Positions 54,854 through 62,445 of a stretch of DNA of 64,000 nt are shown piece after piece. The stretch lies in NCBI RefSeq assembly GCF_009909185.1, contig NZ_JAAAMV010000009.1, positions 248,001 to 312,000 of the forward strand, given 5' to 3'. Position 1 is the first letter of the stretch; each line of letters opens with the position of its first letter. This DNA is from Paenibacillus glycinis (GTDB lineage Bacteria; Bacillota; Bacilli; Paenibacillales; Paenibacillaceae). Made by a program: the position numbers and the translations under genes. Under the pieces are notes generated by a model, which was not told the origin of the DNA, did no database searches, and saw nothing but the letters and a program-made list of their open reading frames with translations.

Positions 54854-54930
54854 CGGTCGCGCCTAACGCAGCCGTTCCCGGTGTCGCTTTATATTCGTTG
54901 TCCTATATGCCGCGTCTTGAGATCGGTGTT

Positions 54931-55692
54931 CTAAAACGCATAGGATTCGCCGTCATTCGGCACGAACACATGAGAAGAGATCCCCTTTTCGGCAAGGAAG
55001 CCTTTTAGTTCCGCTCTCGATAAGGTCCAGTGATTCACCGCTTCCATATGGACGGAGATGATGATGGAGCTTGGAGCAGCTTGATAAACATGATGAATAT
55101 CCTCTTTCCCCATTACTAATGAACCGCCTTGCAGGAATTGATTATCCCCGCCGTTCACGACAATGATCTCGGGTTTATGGGTTTCGAGCACTTCCCGGAC
55201 GGCATCATGCCATACCGTATCGCCAGCTACGTATAGCGTTTTCTCCTCTGGATTCTTGAATATAACGCCGCACACGCTGCCTGCGAGTGTCAAGATTTCC
55301 CCCCGGCCGTGCTCGCCTTCTGTTTTGATAAGCCGAATATCTTCAAAACGCGAATTGTCGCCAAGGATCTCAACGTGCTGGAAACCGGCGTTGCGAACTT
55401 CCTTGGCGTCTTTTTCGTTTTGCACGAACATTGGAATGCCTTTTGGCAATACTTCTTTGGCTTTTTGATCAAAATGATCTAAGTGAAGATGAGTTACAAT
55501 AACGGCATCAACGTTTATAATGTTGTCCAGGGAAGCGGGCAAGCTAACCAACGGATTATTTTGATCCTGTCTTAGCGAATTAGGGAATGGCGGATAAGCT
55601 CCCCGGTCGCCCAAGAATGGATCTACTAAAAACTTTTTGCCTGCATATTCAACGACCAACGTCGCATTTCGTATCAATGTCACTTTCATCAT
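54931..55692 (-). CDS. MBL-fold metallohydrolase (UlaG-like)
   Basis: A 253-residue metallo-beta-lactamase-fold hydrolase. The metal motif HLHLDHFD lies near residues 68-75, with further metal ligands in GDTVWHDA (about 157-164) and the SVHMEAVNHW segment near the C-terminus. It belongs to the UlaG-like branch, which acts on lactones or phosphoesters in sugar metabolism; the substrate is open. AAAGGGG is close to the two tandem ATGs at 55692 and 55689. It is divergent from an Lrp-type regulator at 55831, and the pair is likely one regulatory unit. Confidence 0.87.
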   Translation of the reverse strand: MMKVTLIRNATLVVEYAGKKFLVDPFLGDRGAYPPFPNSLRQDQNNPLVSLPASLDNIINVDAVIVTHLHLDHFDQKAKEVLPKGIPMFVQNEKDAKEVRNAGFQHVEILGDNSRFEDIRLIKTEGEHGRGEILTLAGSVCGVIFKNPEEKTLYVAGDTVWHDAVREVLETHKPEIIVVNGGDNQFLQGGSLVMGKEDIHHVYQAAPSSIIISVHMEAVNHWTLSRAELKGFLAEKGISSHVFVPNDGESYAF

Positions 55693-55830
55693 AATAGCCC
55701 CTTTACTTGATTATGCTGTTATTGTATCGGAAGCACGTCTTTACTAACATGGCTTCTTTCAAGTCTTTTGACGTTTTTGCTTGAGATTTGAAAAATCCGT
55801 GATGTCAAAAGCAACTACAGGAGGACTCCG

Positions 55831-56268
55831 ATGGATCAAACCGACTCGATTATCTTGGCCGAACTAGCCCGAAATAGTCGCATCACGATGAAGGAATTAG
55901 GGGAAAAGGTCCATTTGACCGGACAAGCAGCCGCAACCCGCGTTGCGAAGCTGGAGGATACCGGCGTCATTGAAGGCTACACAATTAAAGTAAATCAATC
56001 TAAATTAGGCTGCGCTATGCACGCCTTTATTACGATTTTCACCAAATCGCGCAATCATCAGCCATTGCTTGCTTTTATTGCATCTCAAGATCACTATGTA
56101 ATGCATACCTACAAAATTAGCGGCGATGGATGTTATCTGCTAGAGTGTCGGTTCCCCTCGAACGAACGCGTCGATCAATTTCTGAATGGATTGAATGAAC
56201 ATGCAAACTACAAACTATCGATGGTCATCAAGAAAACAAGCGCGGAATCATCGTTCGAATTAAGATGA
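55831..56268 (+). CDS. Lrp/AsnC-family transcriptional regulator
   Basis: A 145-residue regulator. The winged helix-turn-helix occupies residues 1-50 (DSIILAELARNSRITMKELG, then GQAAATRVAKLEDTGVIEGY) and the RAM-type ligand domain spans about 65-145 (YVMHTYKISGDGCYLLECRF). Family members sense amino acids and form octamers. It is divergent from the MBL hydrolase gene; AGGAGGACTCCG precedes the ATG. It precedes msrA with a 65-base spacer on the same strand and may be cotranscribed. Confidence 0.92.
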   Translation: MDQTDSIILAELARNSRITMKELGEKVHLTGQAAATRVAKLEDTGVIEGYTIKVNQSKLGCAMHAFITIFTKSRNHQPLLAFIASQDHYVMHTYKISGDGCYLLECRFPSNERVDQFLNGLNEHANYKLSMVIKKTSAESSFELR

Positions 56269-56333
56269 ATTTGTATTTACGGGAAGGCGAGCTAGAGCGC
56301 CGCGAAGGTAGAAGGCTAATGGAGGTGGCTGCG

Positions 56334-56969
56334 ATGAATGACGACAACATAAGCACGGTGACGCTTGGGATGGGATGCTTTTGGAGCCCTGACGCTTTGT
56401 TCGGACAAATGAGAGGAATCATTAGAACCCGCGTCGGCTATGCCGGAGGAACCCTGGATCATCCTACTTACCGGCAGCTTGGGGACCATACGGAAACGGT
56501 CGAATTGGATTTCGATCCTCGGATCCTCTCCTTGGAGAAGGTTCTGGATGTATTTTGGCGTAACCACAATCCGTTCAATATCAACGATTATAAAGGCCGT
56601 CAGTATCAATCCTTGGTTTTGTATCGCGACCTGGATCAGCAAAGCGTCATTCAGAACGTCAAGAACATGCAGGAAGAGCACGGAAATAGAAAGCTTGATA
56701 CCGAGATTGCGCCCTTTAACCGCTTCTACCTTGCCGAGGATCGACATCAGAAATATTATTTGAAGCGCTATCCGAATGCAATCGATGAGCTGAGCAATCT
56801 CTATCCGTCCCCCCAAGAACTGACGGACGCAACCTTGGCAGCAAGGCTGAACGGATTGGCCAAAGGGTATGTCAATCTGCAAGCGATCCTAGACGAAATC
56901 CGTGCATGGCCGATCGACGAGGAGGAAAAAGGAAACATGCTCCAAATTATCCAACGCATTAGATGGTGA
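56334..56969 (+). CDS. msrA: Peptide methionine-(S)-S-oxide reductase
   Basis: A 211-residue MsrA that repairs oxidised methionine in proteins using thioredoxin. Catalytic Cys15 lies in LGMGCFWSPDALF, followed by GYAGGTLDHPTY and LDFDPRILSLEKVLDVFWRN; HNPFNINDYKGRQYQSLV carries the rest of the active site. Glu and Asp around the site are conserved. ATG 56334 is taken for the GGAGGTG site at 56321-56327; the frame extends to 56265 without one. It follows the Lrp gene and precedes a long bidirectional terminator. Confidence 0.93.
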   Translation: MNDDNISTVTLGMGCFWSPDALFGQMRGIIRTRVGYAGGTLDHPTYRQLGDHTETVELDFDPRILSLEKVLDVFWRNHNPFNINDYKGRQYQSLVLYRDLDQQSVIQNVKNMQEEHGNRKLDTEIAPFNRFYLAEDRHQKYYLKRYPNAIDELSNLYPSPQELTDATLAARLNGLAKGYVNLQAILDEIRAWPIDEEEKGNMLQIIQRIRW

Positions 56970-56981
56970 TTGAAAAGAAAG

Positions 56982-57026
56982 TTAAACAAGCTGACCCCGG
57001 TAAATTACCGGGGCCAGCTTGTTTAG
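56982..57026. terminator. Long bidirectional terminator
   Basis: TAAACAAGCTG-ac-CCCGGTAA pairs with TTACCGGG-gc-CAGCTTGTTTA, a stem of about 19 pairs with a small internal mismatch, between convergent msrA and the collagen-like gene. Confidence 0.85.
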
Positions 57027-57036
57027 CAGGATTTTT

Positions 57037-57849
57037 CTAACTTAATTTTTTGATAATCACTGAAGCGTTTACGTTGGTTTGCGTGCCGCCTGCCAATGTC
57101 TGAAGCGTTACCGCTGCCGCCGAACTATGGTTTCGTAACGTAAGCACATCGCCAGCCGACATGGCGATAATCGCCTGCCCGTTATTCTGCTGCGTGCCGG
57201 CACCCGAGCCGTACAGGGTTCCCGGAAACAGATTGCCATTTATGAAGAGCGCGAATTGACCGGGTTCCACGCCCGAGACGGAGAAAGCAACTTCGTAGCT
57301 GCCAGGGCTGACAACCGCAATCTCAGAGCTGCCGGGTGCATGAAGGATGCCGGGCGTGAGTATACCGTTGGTATCGAAAATCACGTCTTCTTCTATGGCG
57401 ACAACTCGCCCGGTCAAATTGTAAATATAACCGAACTCGGATACGAACGCGGGACCCGTAGCACCTGTTGCGCCTGTAGCGCCTGTAGCACCTGTAGCGC
57501 CAGCAGGTCCAGCCGGCCCGGTGGCACCGATAGCGCCGACTGCCCCTGCAGTTCCAACCGTACCTGCGGCACCGACACTGCCGGCAGATCCCACAGCTCC
57601 GACGCTTCCGGCGGTGCCGACAGAACCGGCGCTGCCTACCGTTCCAGCAGCGCCTACACTACCGGCAGCCCCAACGGCTCCGGCTGTATCGATGGCGCTT
57701 TGGGGAATGTTTACCTGTACGATTTGTTTCTTGACGATAATTTTTCCGCAACAGCAGCTTTTCTTCGATTGGCGCTTTTTCTTAGTCGGGCATGCAGCGC
57801 CCGTTTTCTTTTTGCAGCCTTTTTTTGGTTTTACCGAAGGACAACCCAA
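57037..57849 (-). CDS. Collagen-like surface/exosporium protein
   Basis: A 270-residue protein. The likely start is TTG 57849, because GGAGGTG lies in the first codons of the longer ATG frame (57864) and is correctly spaced for the TTG; the paralogue at 58233 has the same site spacing. Residues about 1-40 are basic and Cys-rich (KKSCCCGKIIVKKQIVQVNI), 45-125 are about 27 Gly-x-y triplets (mostly GA/GS/GT-V/A types, then GATGATGATG), and 130-270 form a globular C-terminal beta domain (FVSEFGYIYNLTGRVVAIEE) like those of BclA-type trimers. Likely a spore-surface fibre protein, supported by the CATANNNTA element upstream. Confidence 0.88.
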   Translation of the reverse strand: MGCPSVKPKKGCKKKTGAACPTKKKRQSKKSCCCGKIIVKKQIVQVNIPQSAIDTAGAVGAAGSVGAAGTVGSAGSVGTAGSVGAVGSAGSVGAAGTVGTAGAVGAIGATGPAGPAGATGATGATGATGATGPAFVSEFGYIYNLTGRVVAIEEDVIFDTNGILTPGILHAPGSSEIAVVSPGSYEVAFSVSGVEPGQFALFINGNLFPGTLYGSGAGTQQNNGQAIIAMSAGDVLTLRNHSSAAAVTLQTLAGGTQTNVNASVIIKKLS

Positions 57850-57875
57850 TGACAGCACCTCCATTAGAATTGCTG

Positions 57876-57884
57876 TATAGTATG
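57876..57884 (-). promoter_or_regulatory. CATANNNTA-type (sigma-K-like) -10 element
   Basis: On the minus strand CATACTATA, 27 bases upstream of the TTG start, exactly matches the CATANNNTA form of mother-cell sigma-K promoters. A clear -35 was not found. Confidence 0.4.
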
Positions 57885-58068
57885 ACTTTTATCTAGTAGG
57901 GGCATGGATAGATGTCTTTTAGGTAGTAGACTGCCATCCATTTCTTTTAAAGATAGGCTTTTGCTTAGGGGAGTACGCCTGGAAGTAACTAAAAATGCTT
58001 TCCTAGTCACTCACCATAATTTTTTTATTTGCATATATTGTGAGTGGACAATCCATTACTATTTTCTA

Positions 58069-58095
58069 AGACCCTCGATTGAGGGTCTTTTTTTT
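58069..58095 (+). terminator. Intrinsic terminator in the 383-base spacer
   Basis: AGACCCTC (58069-58076) pairs with GAGGGTCT (58081-58088) over a 4-base loop, followed by seven more T. No gene ends near it on the plus strand, so it may end a small unannotated transcript from the divergent region; I found no convincing coding frame there. A near-match CATACAATG (58198-58206) precedes the gene at 58233. Confidence 0.6.
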
Positions 58096-58232
58096 GTGCG
58101 GTTTATCATTACTGGACGGATAATAGGGGGAAACAACCTATTTTTTATTAAGTAGACCGATGTCTATGAATTGCCCATTCATTCAATAGATGAACGCCAT
58201 ACAATGGTAGGTGTCTATAAGGAGGTGTAGGA

Positions 58233-59738
58233 ATGAGTCATCCAATCCATCGGCATAAACGAGGGATGAAAAATAAGATCGTTCAAAAACCCCTCTCTAA
58301 TAGGAAAAAGCGAACTCCGAAGAAAGGTTTCTTTTGCAGAAAAATCGTTGCCAGAAAGCAAATCATTCATGTAACGATTCCTCAAGGAGCACTAGGGGCA
58401 GTAGGCGCGGTGGGTGCAGCGGGAAGTGTCGGTTCGGCAGGTACGGTCGGCGCCGCGGGTGCGGTCGGTCCGGCCGGCACGGTTGGCGAAGCGGGTAGCG
58501 TCGGTACCGCGGGCACGGTCGGTCCGGCAGGAGCGGTAGGTGCCGCGGGCAGCGTGGGCTTTGCGGGGATGGTAGGCGCAGCAGGAGCAGTAGGTACCGC
58601 CGGAGCAGTAGGAGCCGCAGGGGAAGTAGGCGCCGCAGGGGCCGTAGGCGTGGCTGGGGCGGTAGGTGCCGCCGGCGTGGTTGGACCTACAGGTCCCGCA
58701 GGACCAGCCGGCACGGTCGGTCCTGCAGGAGCAGTAGGCGCAACTGGAGCAGTAGGCGCAACGGGAGCAGTAGGCGCAACTGGAGCAGTAGGCGCAACGG
58801 GGGACGTAGGTCCGCAAGGGCCGCAAGGGCCGGCCGGTTCGCTATCGGTCAATCGTATTTATGTGGCTAACTTCAATAGTAACGATGTATCCGTAATAGA
58901 CGGGATAACGAACGCGCTCATTGCTACGATTCCGGTTGGAGTTAATCCCGCGGGAATAGACGTTAACTCGTTAACCAATCGAATCTATGTTGCAAATGTA
59001 AACAGCAGTGAAGTTTCCGTCATTGACGGATTAACCAATACCGTAATCGCCACCGTACCTGCAGGGGATGGATCCGGGGATGTGACCGCCAACCCGGCTA
59101 CGAACGCGATTTATACTGTGAATTTCAATAGTAATGACGTCACGGAGATTGAAGGTTTGACCAATACCGTCGTGACCACCTTTACGCCCGTTGGAGGGAA
59201 TCCTTTTCCTACGGGGATAGCCGTCAATCCGTTGACCAATCGGATCTATATCGCCAATTTCAATTCCGATATCGTAACGGTGGTCGATGGCGCGAACAAT
59301 ACGGTTATCGCCAACATTCCAGTCGGGGTTAATCCATTCCGCGTAGGAGTCGACCCGGCTACAAATCTAATTTATGTTTCGAATTTTACCAGTAATTTTG
59401 TTTCCGTCATTAATGGCGCTACCAATGTCGTAGTCACAAACGTTCCTGTTGGGATTACGCCGGGCGAAGTTGGGGTTAATGCTTCGACGAATGCGATCTA
59501 CGTCCCCAATCGAGATACGGATGACGTGTCGGTAATAAGCGGACTAACGAACACCGTTATCGCCACGATTCCGGTTGGAAATAATCCGAATGGGGTAGGC
59601 GTCAATCCAATCACGAATCGGATCTATGTCACCAATCAAGATGATAATAACATGTCGGTAATCGATGGAGTAACCCAAACGGTGATTGCCACGATCCCGA
59701 CAGGGGCGCGTCCATTCGCGGTAGGTATCAATCCTTAG
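58233..59738 (+). CDS. Collagen-like protein with YVTN beta-propeller
   Basis: A 501-residue protein: residues 1-45 are a basic stretch (KKGFFCRKIVARKQIIHVTI) similar to the neighbouring collagen-like protein, 50-205 are about 50 Gly-x-y triplets, and 210-501 consist of six to seven repeats of about 42 residues (NRIYVANFNSNDVSVIDGIT...IATIPVGVNP) of the YVTN beta-propeller type. The combination suggests a fibre shaft carrying a propeller head at the spore or cell surface. No signal peptide is seen, in keeping with mother-cell assembly. AAGGAGGTG precedes ATG 58233. The triplet part contains near-identical 18-bp DNA repeats (58728-58799). Confidence 0.88.
   Translation: MSHPIHRHKRGMKNKIVQKPLSNRKKRTPKKGFFCRKIVARKQIIHVTIPQGALGAVGAVGAAGSVGSAGTVGAAGAVGPAGTVGEAGSVGTAGTVGPAGAVGAAGSVGFAGMVGAAGAVGTAGAVGAAGEVGAAGAVGVAGAVGAAGVVGPTGPAGPAGTVGPAGAVGATGAVGATGAVGATGAVGATGDVGPQGPQGPAGSLSVNRIYVANFNSNDVSVIDGITNALIATIPVGVNPAGIDVNSLTNRIYVANVNSSEVSVIDGLTNTVIATVPAGDGSGDVTANPATNAIYTVNFNSNDVTEIEGLTNTVVTTFTPVGGNPFPTGIAVNPLTNRIYIANFNSDIVTVVDGANNTVIANIPVGVNPFRVGVDPATNLIYVSNFTSNFVSVINGATNVVVTNVPVGITPGEVGVNASTNAIYVPNRDTDDVSVISGLTNTVIATIPVGNNPNGVGVNPITNRIYVTNQDDNNMSVIDGVTQTVIATIPTGARPFAVGINP
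58728..58799 (+). repeat. Two identical 36-bp repeats in collagen-like gene
   Basis: Four 18-bp units that alternate between an ACT and an ACG ending make 58728-58763 and 58764-58799 identical. The repeats are in frame, so the shaft length may vary by slippage. Confidence 0.85.
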
Positions 59739-59764
59739 GAATTAACGATGGGGCGGTGATTCGT

Positions 59765-59977
59765 ATGAAGGAAGTTCGATCGGCGAATGAATTATGGGAA
59801 CGGTTGTCTAAACTGACAAAAGAAGATTTTCTATGTCATGTCTTGATCCCCGGGATTGGAACATTCGTTATTGTATTGCAAGGCAATCATTATGATCAAG
59901 GATTGTTGGATGAAGAAAAGGAACCGCCCACCATGTCAGCATCCGAGCTTTCGAGAAATCCATATCTCCTAGATTGA
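59765..59977 (+). CDS. 70-residue protein of unknown function
   Basis: A small acidic protein (ANELWERLSKLTKEDFLCHV, then GIGTFVIVLQGNHYDQGLLDEE) with no signal peptide and no recognised family. ATG 59765 follows GGGGCGGTG and the end of the collagen/propeller gene by 26 bases, so it is likely cotranscribed and may be a spore-surface partner. GTG 59756 is an alternative start. Confidence 0.6.
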   Translation: MKEVRSANELWERLSKLTKEDFLCHVLIPGIGTFVIVLQGNHYDQGLLDEEKEPPTMSASELSRNPYLLD

Positions 59978-60123
59978 TTAGCTACTGCAAGCTTTTAAAA
60001 ACGTATCTAAGGGCCATACAAAAAGCCGGCGTATCAATTGATCCGCCAATGCTTAAAATGGTGCTTAAATGTTCAAACGAATTTTTGGAGCTTTTCTTTA
60101 TGACAATTGCAATAAGTAAGGAA
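59974..60123 (+). pseudogene. Possible Spo0E-like sequence, probably broken
   Basis: A frame opening with TTG overlapping the previous stop reads LLKTYLRAIQKAGVSIDPPM followed by a segment with the spacing of a Spo0E-like helical hairpin (SNEFLELFF in place of SQELD). Spo0E proteins are short phosphatases of Spo0A. The frame does not stop where a Spo0E protein would and runs on into a terminator; a one-base shift near 60100 would give a normal stop. No ribosome site is visible. Confidence 0.22.
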
Positions 60124-60124
60124 G

Positions 60125-60165
60125 CAAAAGCCGCTTACCGGGCAAAACCCGGCATGCGGCTTTAC
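60125..60165 (+). terminator. Intrinsic-type hairpin, then 207 non-coding bases
   Basis: AAAGCCGC (60127-60134) pairs with GCGGCTTT (60156-60163), with an inner CCGGG/CCCGG stem. The following sequence up to 60372 is AT-rich and holds no recognised gene or site other than the ribosome site of the next gene. Confidence 0.75.
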
Positions 60166-60372
60166 TATTGCAGGCAGAATCCTTCGTTACCCGATTGTAA
60201 CTGTTTCGTTCCCGTTCTGTCATTCTTGTCGAGGCCGAGTTGGGTAAGATGAGGTTGTAAATCAACCGTCGCTTGTCTCCAAATAAAATAAGAGGTGAAA
60301 TACAATGTGTTGATCAAATCGAACATTCGTATAAATAAGCCGCAATATAAACAAAATTAGGAGGAAATGAAC

Positions 60373-60906
60373 ATGAAAAAGAAGAACAAGGGAGCCGCGG
60401 CGCTGCTGCTGCTGCTGGCTGTCGTCGCCGTATCCGTGCCTGCCGTGGTGTCCGCAAACAGAGCGAATCATGCTGAACAGGCAGTGCCCGTCGTCGCGCA
60501 AACGAATCAAGTCGAGCAAACCGTCTATGAGAATACCCAGTATGGCTTCCGATTTACGCTGCCGGACAGCTGGAAAGGGTACACGATCGTAACGGACAAT
60601 TGGAAAGGTCAGGATGCGACTGACGGCAAGGTCGTTGAAAGCGGCGCGTCCATCAGTATCCGCCATCCCGAATGGACAGCTGACAAGCCTAGACAGGACA
60701 TCCCGATTTATGTCTTTACGATCGATCAATGGAACGCGCTTCAGCAGGAGAAGTTTTTCATCGGCGCGGCGCCAATGGGACCAAGCGAGCTAACTCGCAA
60801 TGACAAATACGTGTTCGCGCTTCCGGCGCGCTATAACTTTGCTTACCCTGAAGGCTACCAAGAAGTGGAAGACATCTTGAACGCCAATCCCATTCAACCG
60901 CTGTAA
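60373..60906 (+). CDS. Secreted protein of unknown function
   Basis: A 177-residue protein with a hydrophobic signal peptide (GAAALLLLLAVVAVSVPAVV, cleavage after VSA). The mature part begins with a Gln/Ala/Val-rich stretch and then a compact domain (YGFRFTLPDSWKGYTIVTDN, SGASISIRHPEW) that resembles the small PsbP/Mog1-like fold seen in secreted Firmicute proteins; this similarity is my inference. ATG 60373 is chosen because AGGAGG ends at 60364; ATG 60367 is only two bases away. Monocistronic, with its own terminator. Confidence 0.75.
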   Translation: MKKKNKGAAALLLLLAVVAVSVPAVVSANRANHAEQAVPVVAQTNQVEQTVYENTQYGFRFTLPDSWKGYTIVTDNWKGQDATDGKVVESGASISIRHPEWTADKPRQDIPIYVFTIDQWNALQQEKFFIGAAPMGPSELTRNDKYVFALPARYNFAYPEGYQEVEDILNANPIQPL

Positions 60907-60923
60907 TCGAATAGCAAAGCAAG

Positions 60924-60956
60924 AAGGATCCGCCGAAACGGCGGGTTCTTTTTTTA
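60924..60956 (+). terminator. Intrinsic terminator after secreted protein
   Basis: GGATCCGCC (60926-60934) pairs with GGCGGGTTC (one mismatch), followed by a run of T. Confidence 0.85.
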
Positions 60957-61120
60957 TGACTGCCAAGCAACCATGTTAGCTGTTCATTAGAACTTATCCG
61001 CCAGTTTGTTTTCGCAAGTTGAACGGCCAAATAGTTGGTCCGATTTTAAAAGAATCGCAATGTTCGACGTCTATACTAAAACTGTAGAGGAGCTAAATGA
61101 AACGGACAGGAGGTTAAGGA

Positions 61121-61549
61121 ATGGCTAACATGAGCAAAAAATGGATTGTTCTTTGTACAGCGGCAATTGCGACCGTATATGCTGCCGGATATTGGGATAC
61201 CGAATCGCAAGCAACCATTCCAAACGCTGCCGCCGATGATCAAGTCCTGCAGGCAGCATCGTCGGAGCCTTCGATAAACAATACGTACAAGGACGGCATT
61301 TATTCAGGCACGGGTATGAACCGCCGCGGTTCGATTCAAGTAACGATCACGATCGAACAGGATCGGATCATGGATGTGGAAATCAGCGACTTCGCCATGC
61401 ATTATTCAGAAAGCGATATTGTCGGGCTCCCTGACGAAGTGACGCAATCGCAAAGCGCGACGGTGGATAATGTATCCGGCGCGACATACAGCACGGCTGC
61501 ATTTGAAGATGCCGTGCAAGACGCGCTCGCTCAGGCGGCAATTCATTGA
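61121..61549 (+). CDS. Exported FMN-binding-domain protein
   Basis: A 142-residue protein: N-terminal membrane segment (KWIVLCTAAIATVYAAGYWD) and an FMN_bind domain (YKDGIYSGTGMNRRGSIQVT, then IEQDRIMDVEISDF). The flavinylation motif DNVSGATYS near residues 116-124 carries Thr122, on which ApbE puts FMN through a phosphodiester. Such proteins carry electrons on the outside of the membrane. It is the first gene of a four-gene operon; the stop overlaps the ATG of apbE. GGACAGGAGG is six to seven bases ahead of the ATG. Confidence 0.9.
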   Translation: MANMSKKWIVLCTAAIATVYAAGYWDTESQATIPNAAADDQVLQAASSEPSINNTYKDGIYSGTGMNRRGSIQVTITIEQDRIMDVEISDFAMHYSESDIVGLPDEVTQSQSATVDNVSGATYSTAAFEDAVQDALAQAAIH

Positions 61550-62445
61550 TGGATACGTTAAGCAAAGCGAAATTGGCTATGGATACGGTCATCCGGATCA
61601 AAGTGGTCCCGGGCCATCACCGATTATTGCAAGAAGCGGAAGAAAGAATCAACCGAGCCTTCATGGTCTTTCGAAGCATCGAACAGGCTTGCAGTCGTTT
61701 CGATGTCAATAGTGAGCTCATGAGGGCATGCCGGGAAACGGGGAGACCTGTTCCTATCAGCCCTCGATTATTCGAACCGCTTAAATTCGCGTTAGCCATG
61801 GCCGAGGTGACTGACGGCGCATTCGATCCAACCGTAGGTCTGGCGCAGGAGGAGCTTGGATTTAACCGTCATTACTTAACCGGTGAAACCGCTCGAAGCA
61901 CTGCTGACCGGCTAGCTTCGTTCAGGGATATTGTTTTGAACGAACGGGACCGGACGTTGTTTTTGCGTACACCGCTCGTCATCGATCTTGGCGCCGTAGC
62001 CAAAGGATTTGCTATTGATTTGGCTGCAAGTGAATTGAAGGATTTCGCCGGTTTCATGATCGACGCGGGCGGAGATCTGTATGCCGGAGGGTTGAACGAA
62101 CGGGGAGAGCTATGGCAGGTAGGCATTCGTCACCCGATTTACAAACATTCCTGTTTGCAGACTCTCGACATTTCCAATCAGTCGATCTGCACATCAGGCG
62201 GCTACGAACGCAAAAGTCCGCTAATGAAAGGCGTTCATCATATCATCGATCCCAAATCGCGTCGCTCGCCAAATGAATGGATCAGCTGCAGTATCATCGC
62301 TCCTTTTGCGATGATGGCGGACGCATTTTCGACCGCTGCTTTTCTGATGAACGCCGAGAACGGAGAACGATTAATCGAACAAGCCGGTATAAGCGGCATT
62401 ATGATGTCATCGAACTTTCGGATCGTCAATGTAGGAGGGATATAA
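61549..62445 (+). CDS. apbE: FAD:protein FMN transferase ApbE
   Basis: A 298-residue transferase that attaches FMN from FAD to Thr residues of exported proteins. The family core is present: FRSIEQACSRFDVNSEL near residues 40-56, TDGAFDPTVGL near 84-94, the LGAVAKGFAIDLAA active-site loop near 143-156 and DAGGDLYAGG near 166-175. No signal peptide is visible, so it may act at the inside face or be exported in another way. It lies directly after its presumed substrate (FMN-binding protein), overlapping by ATGA-like GATG, and one base before the RnfD-like gene. Dedicated pairing with one substrate is inferred from gene order. Confidence 0.92.
   Translation: MDTLSKAKLAMDTVIRIKVVPGHHRLLQEAEERINRAFMVFRSIEQACSRFDVNSELMRACRETGRPVPISPRLFEPLKFALAMAEVTDGAFDPTVGLAQEELGFNRHYLTGETARSTADRLASFRDIVLNERDRTLFLRTPLVIDLGAVAKGFAIDLAASELKDFAGFMIDAGGDLYAGGLNERGELWQVGIRHPIYKHSCLQTLDISNQSICTSGGYERKSPLMKGVHHIIDPKSRRSPNEWISCSIIAPFAMMADAFSTAAFLMNAENGERLIEQAGISGIMMSSNFRIVNVGGI

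Noticed and set aside
57904-58155. An 83-residue frame in the spacer between collagen-like genes
   Set aside because: It crosses the terminator at 58069-58095, has no ribosome site and a random hydrophobic composition.
59974-60252. A full-length 92-residue protein
   Set aside because: The frame runs through a strong hairpin at 60125-60165 and ends in non-coding sequence; only the first part is kept as a doubtful remnant.
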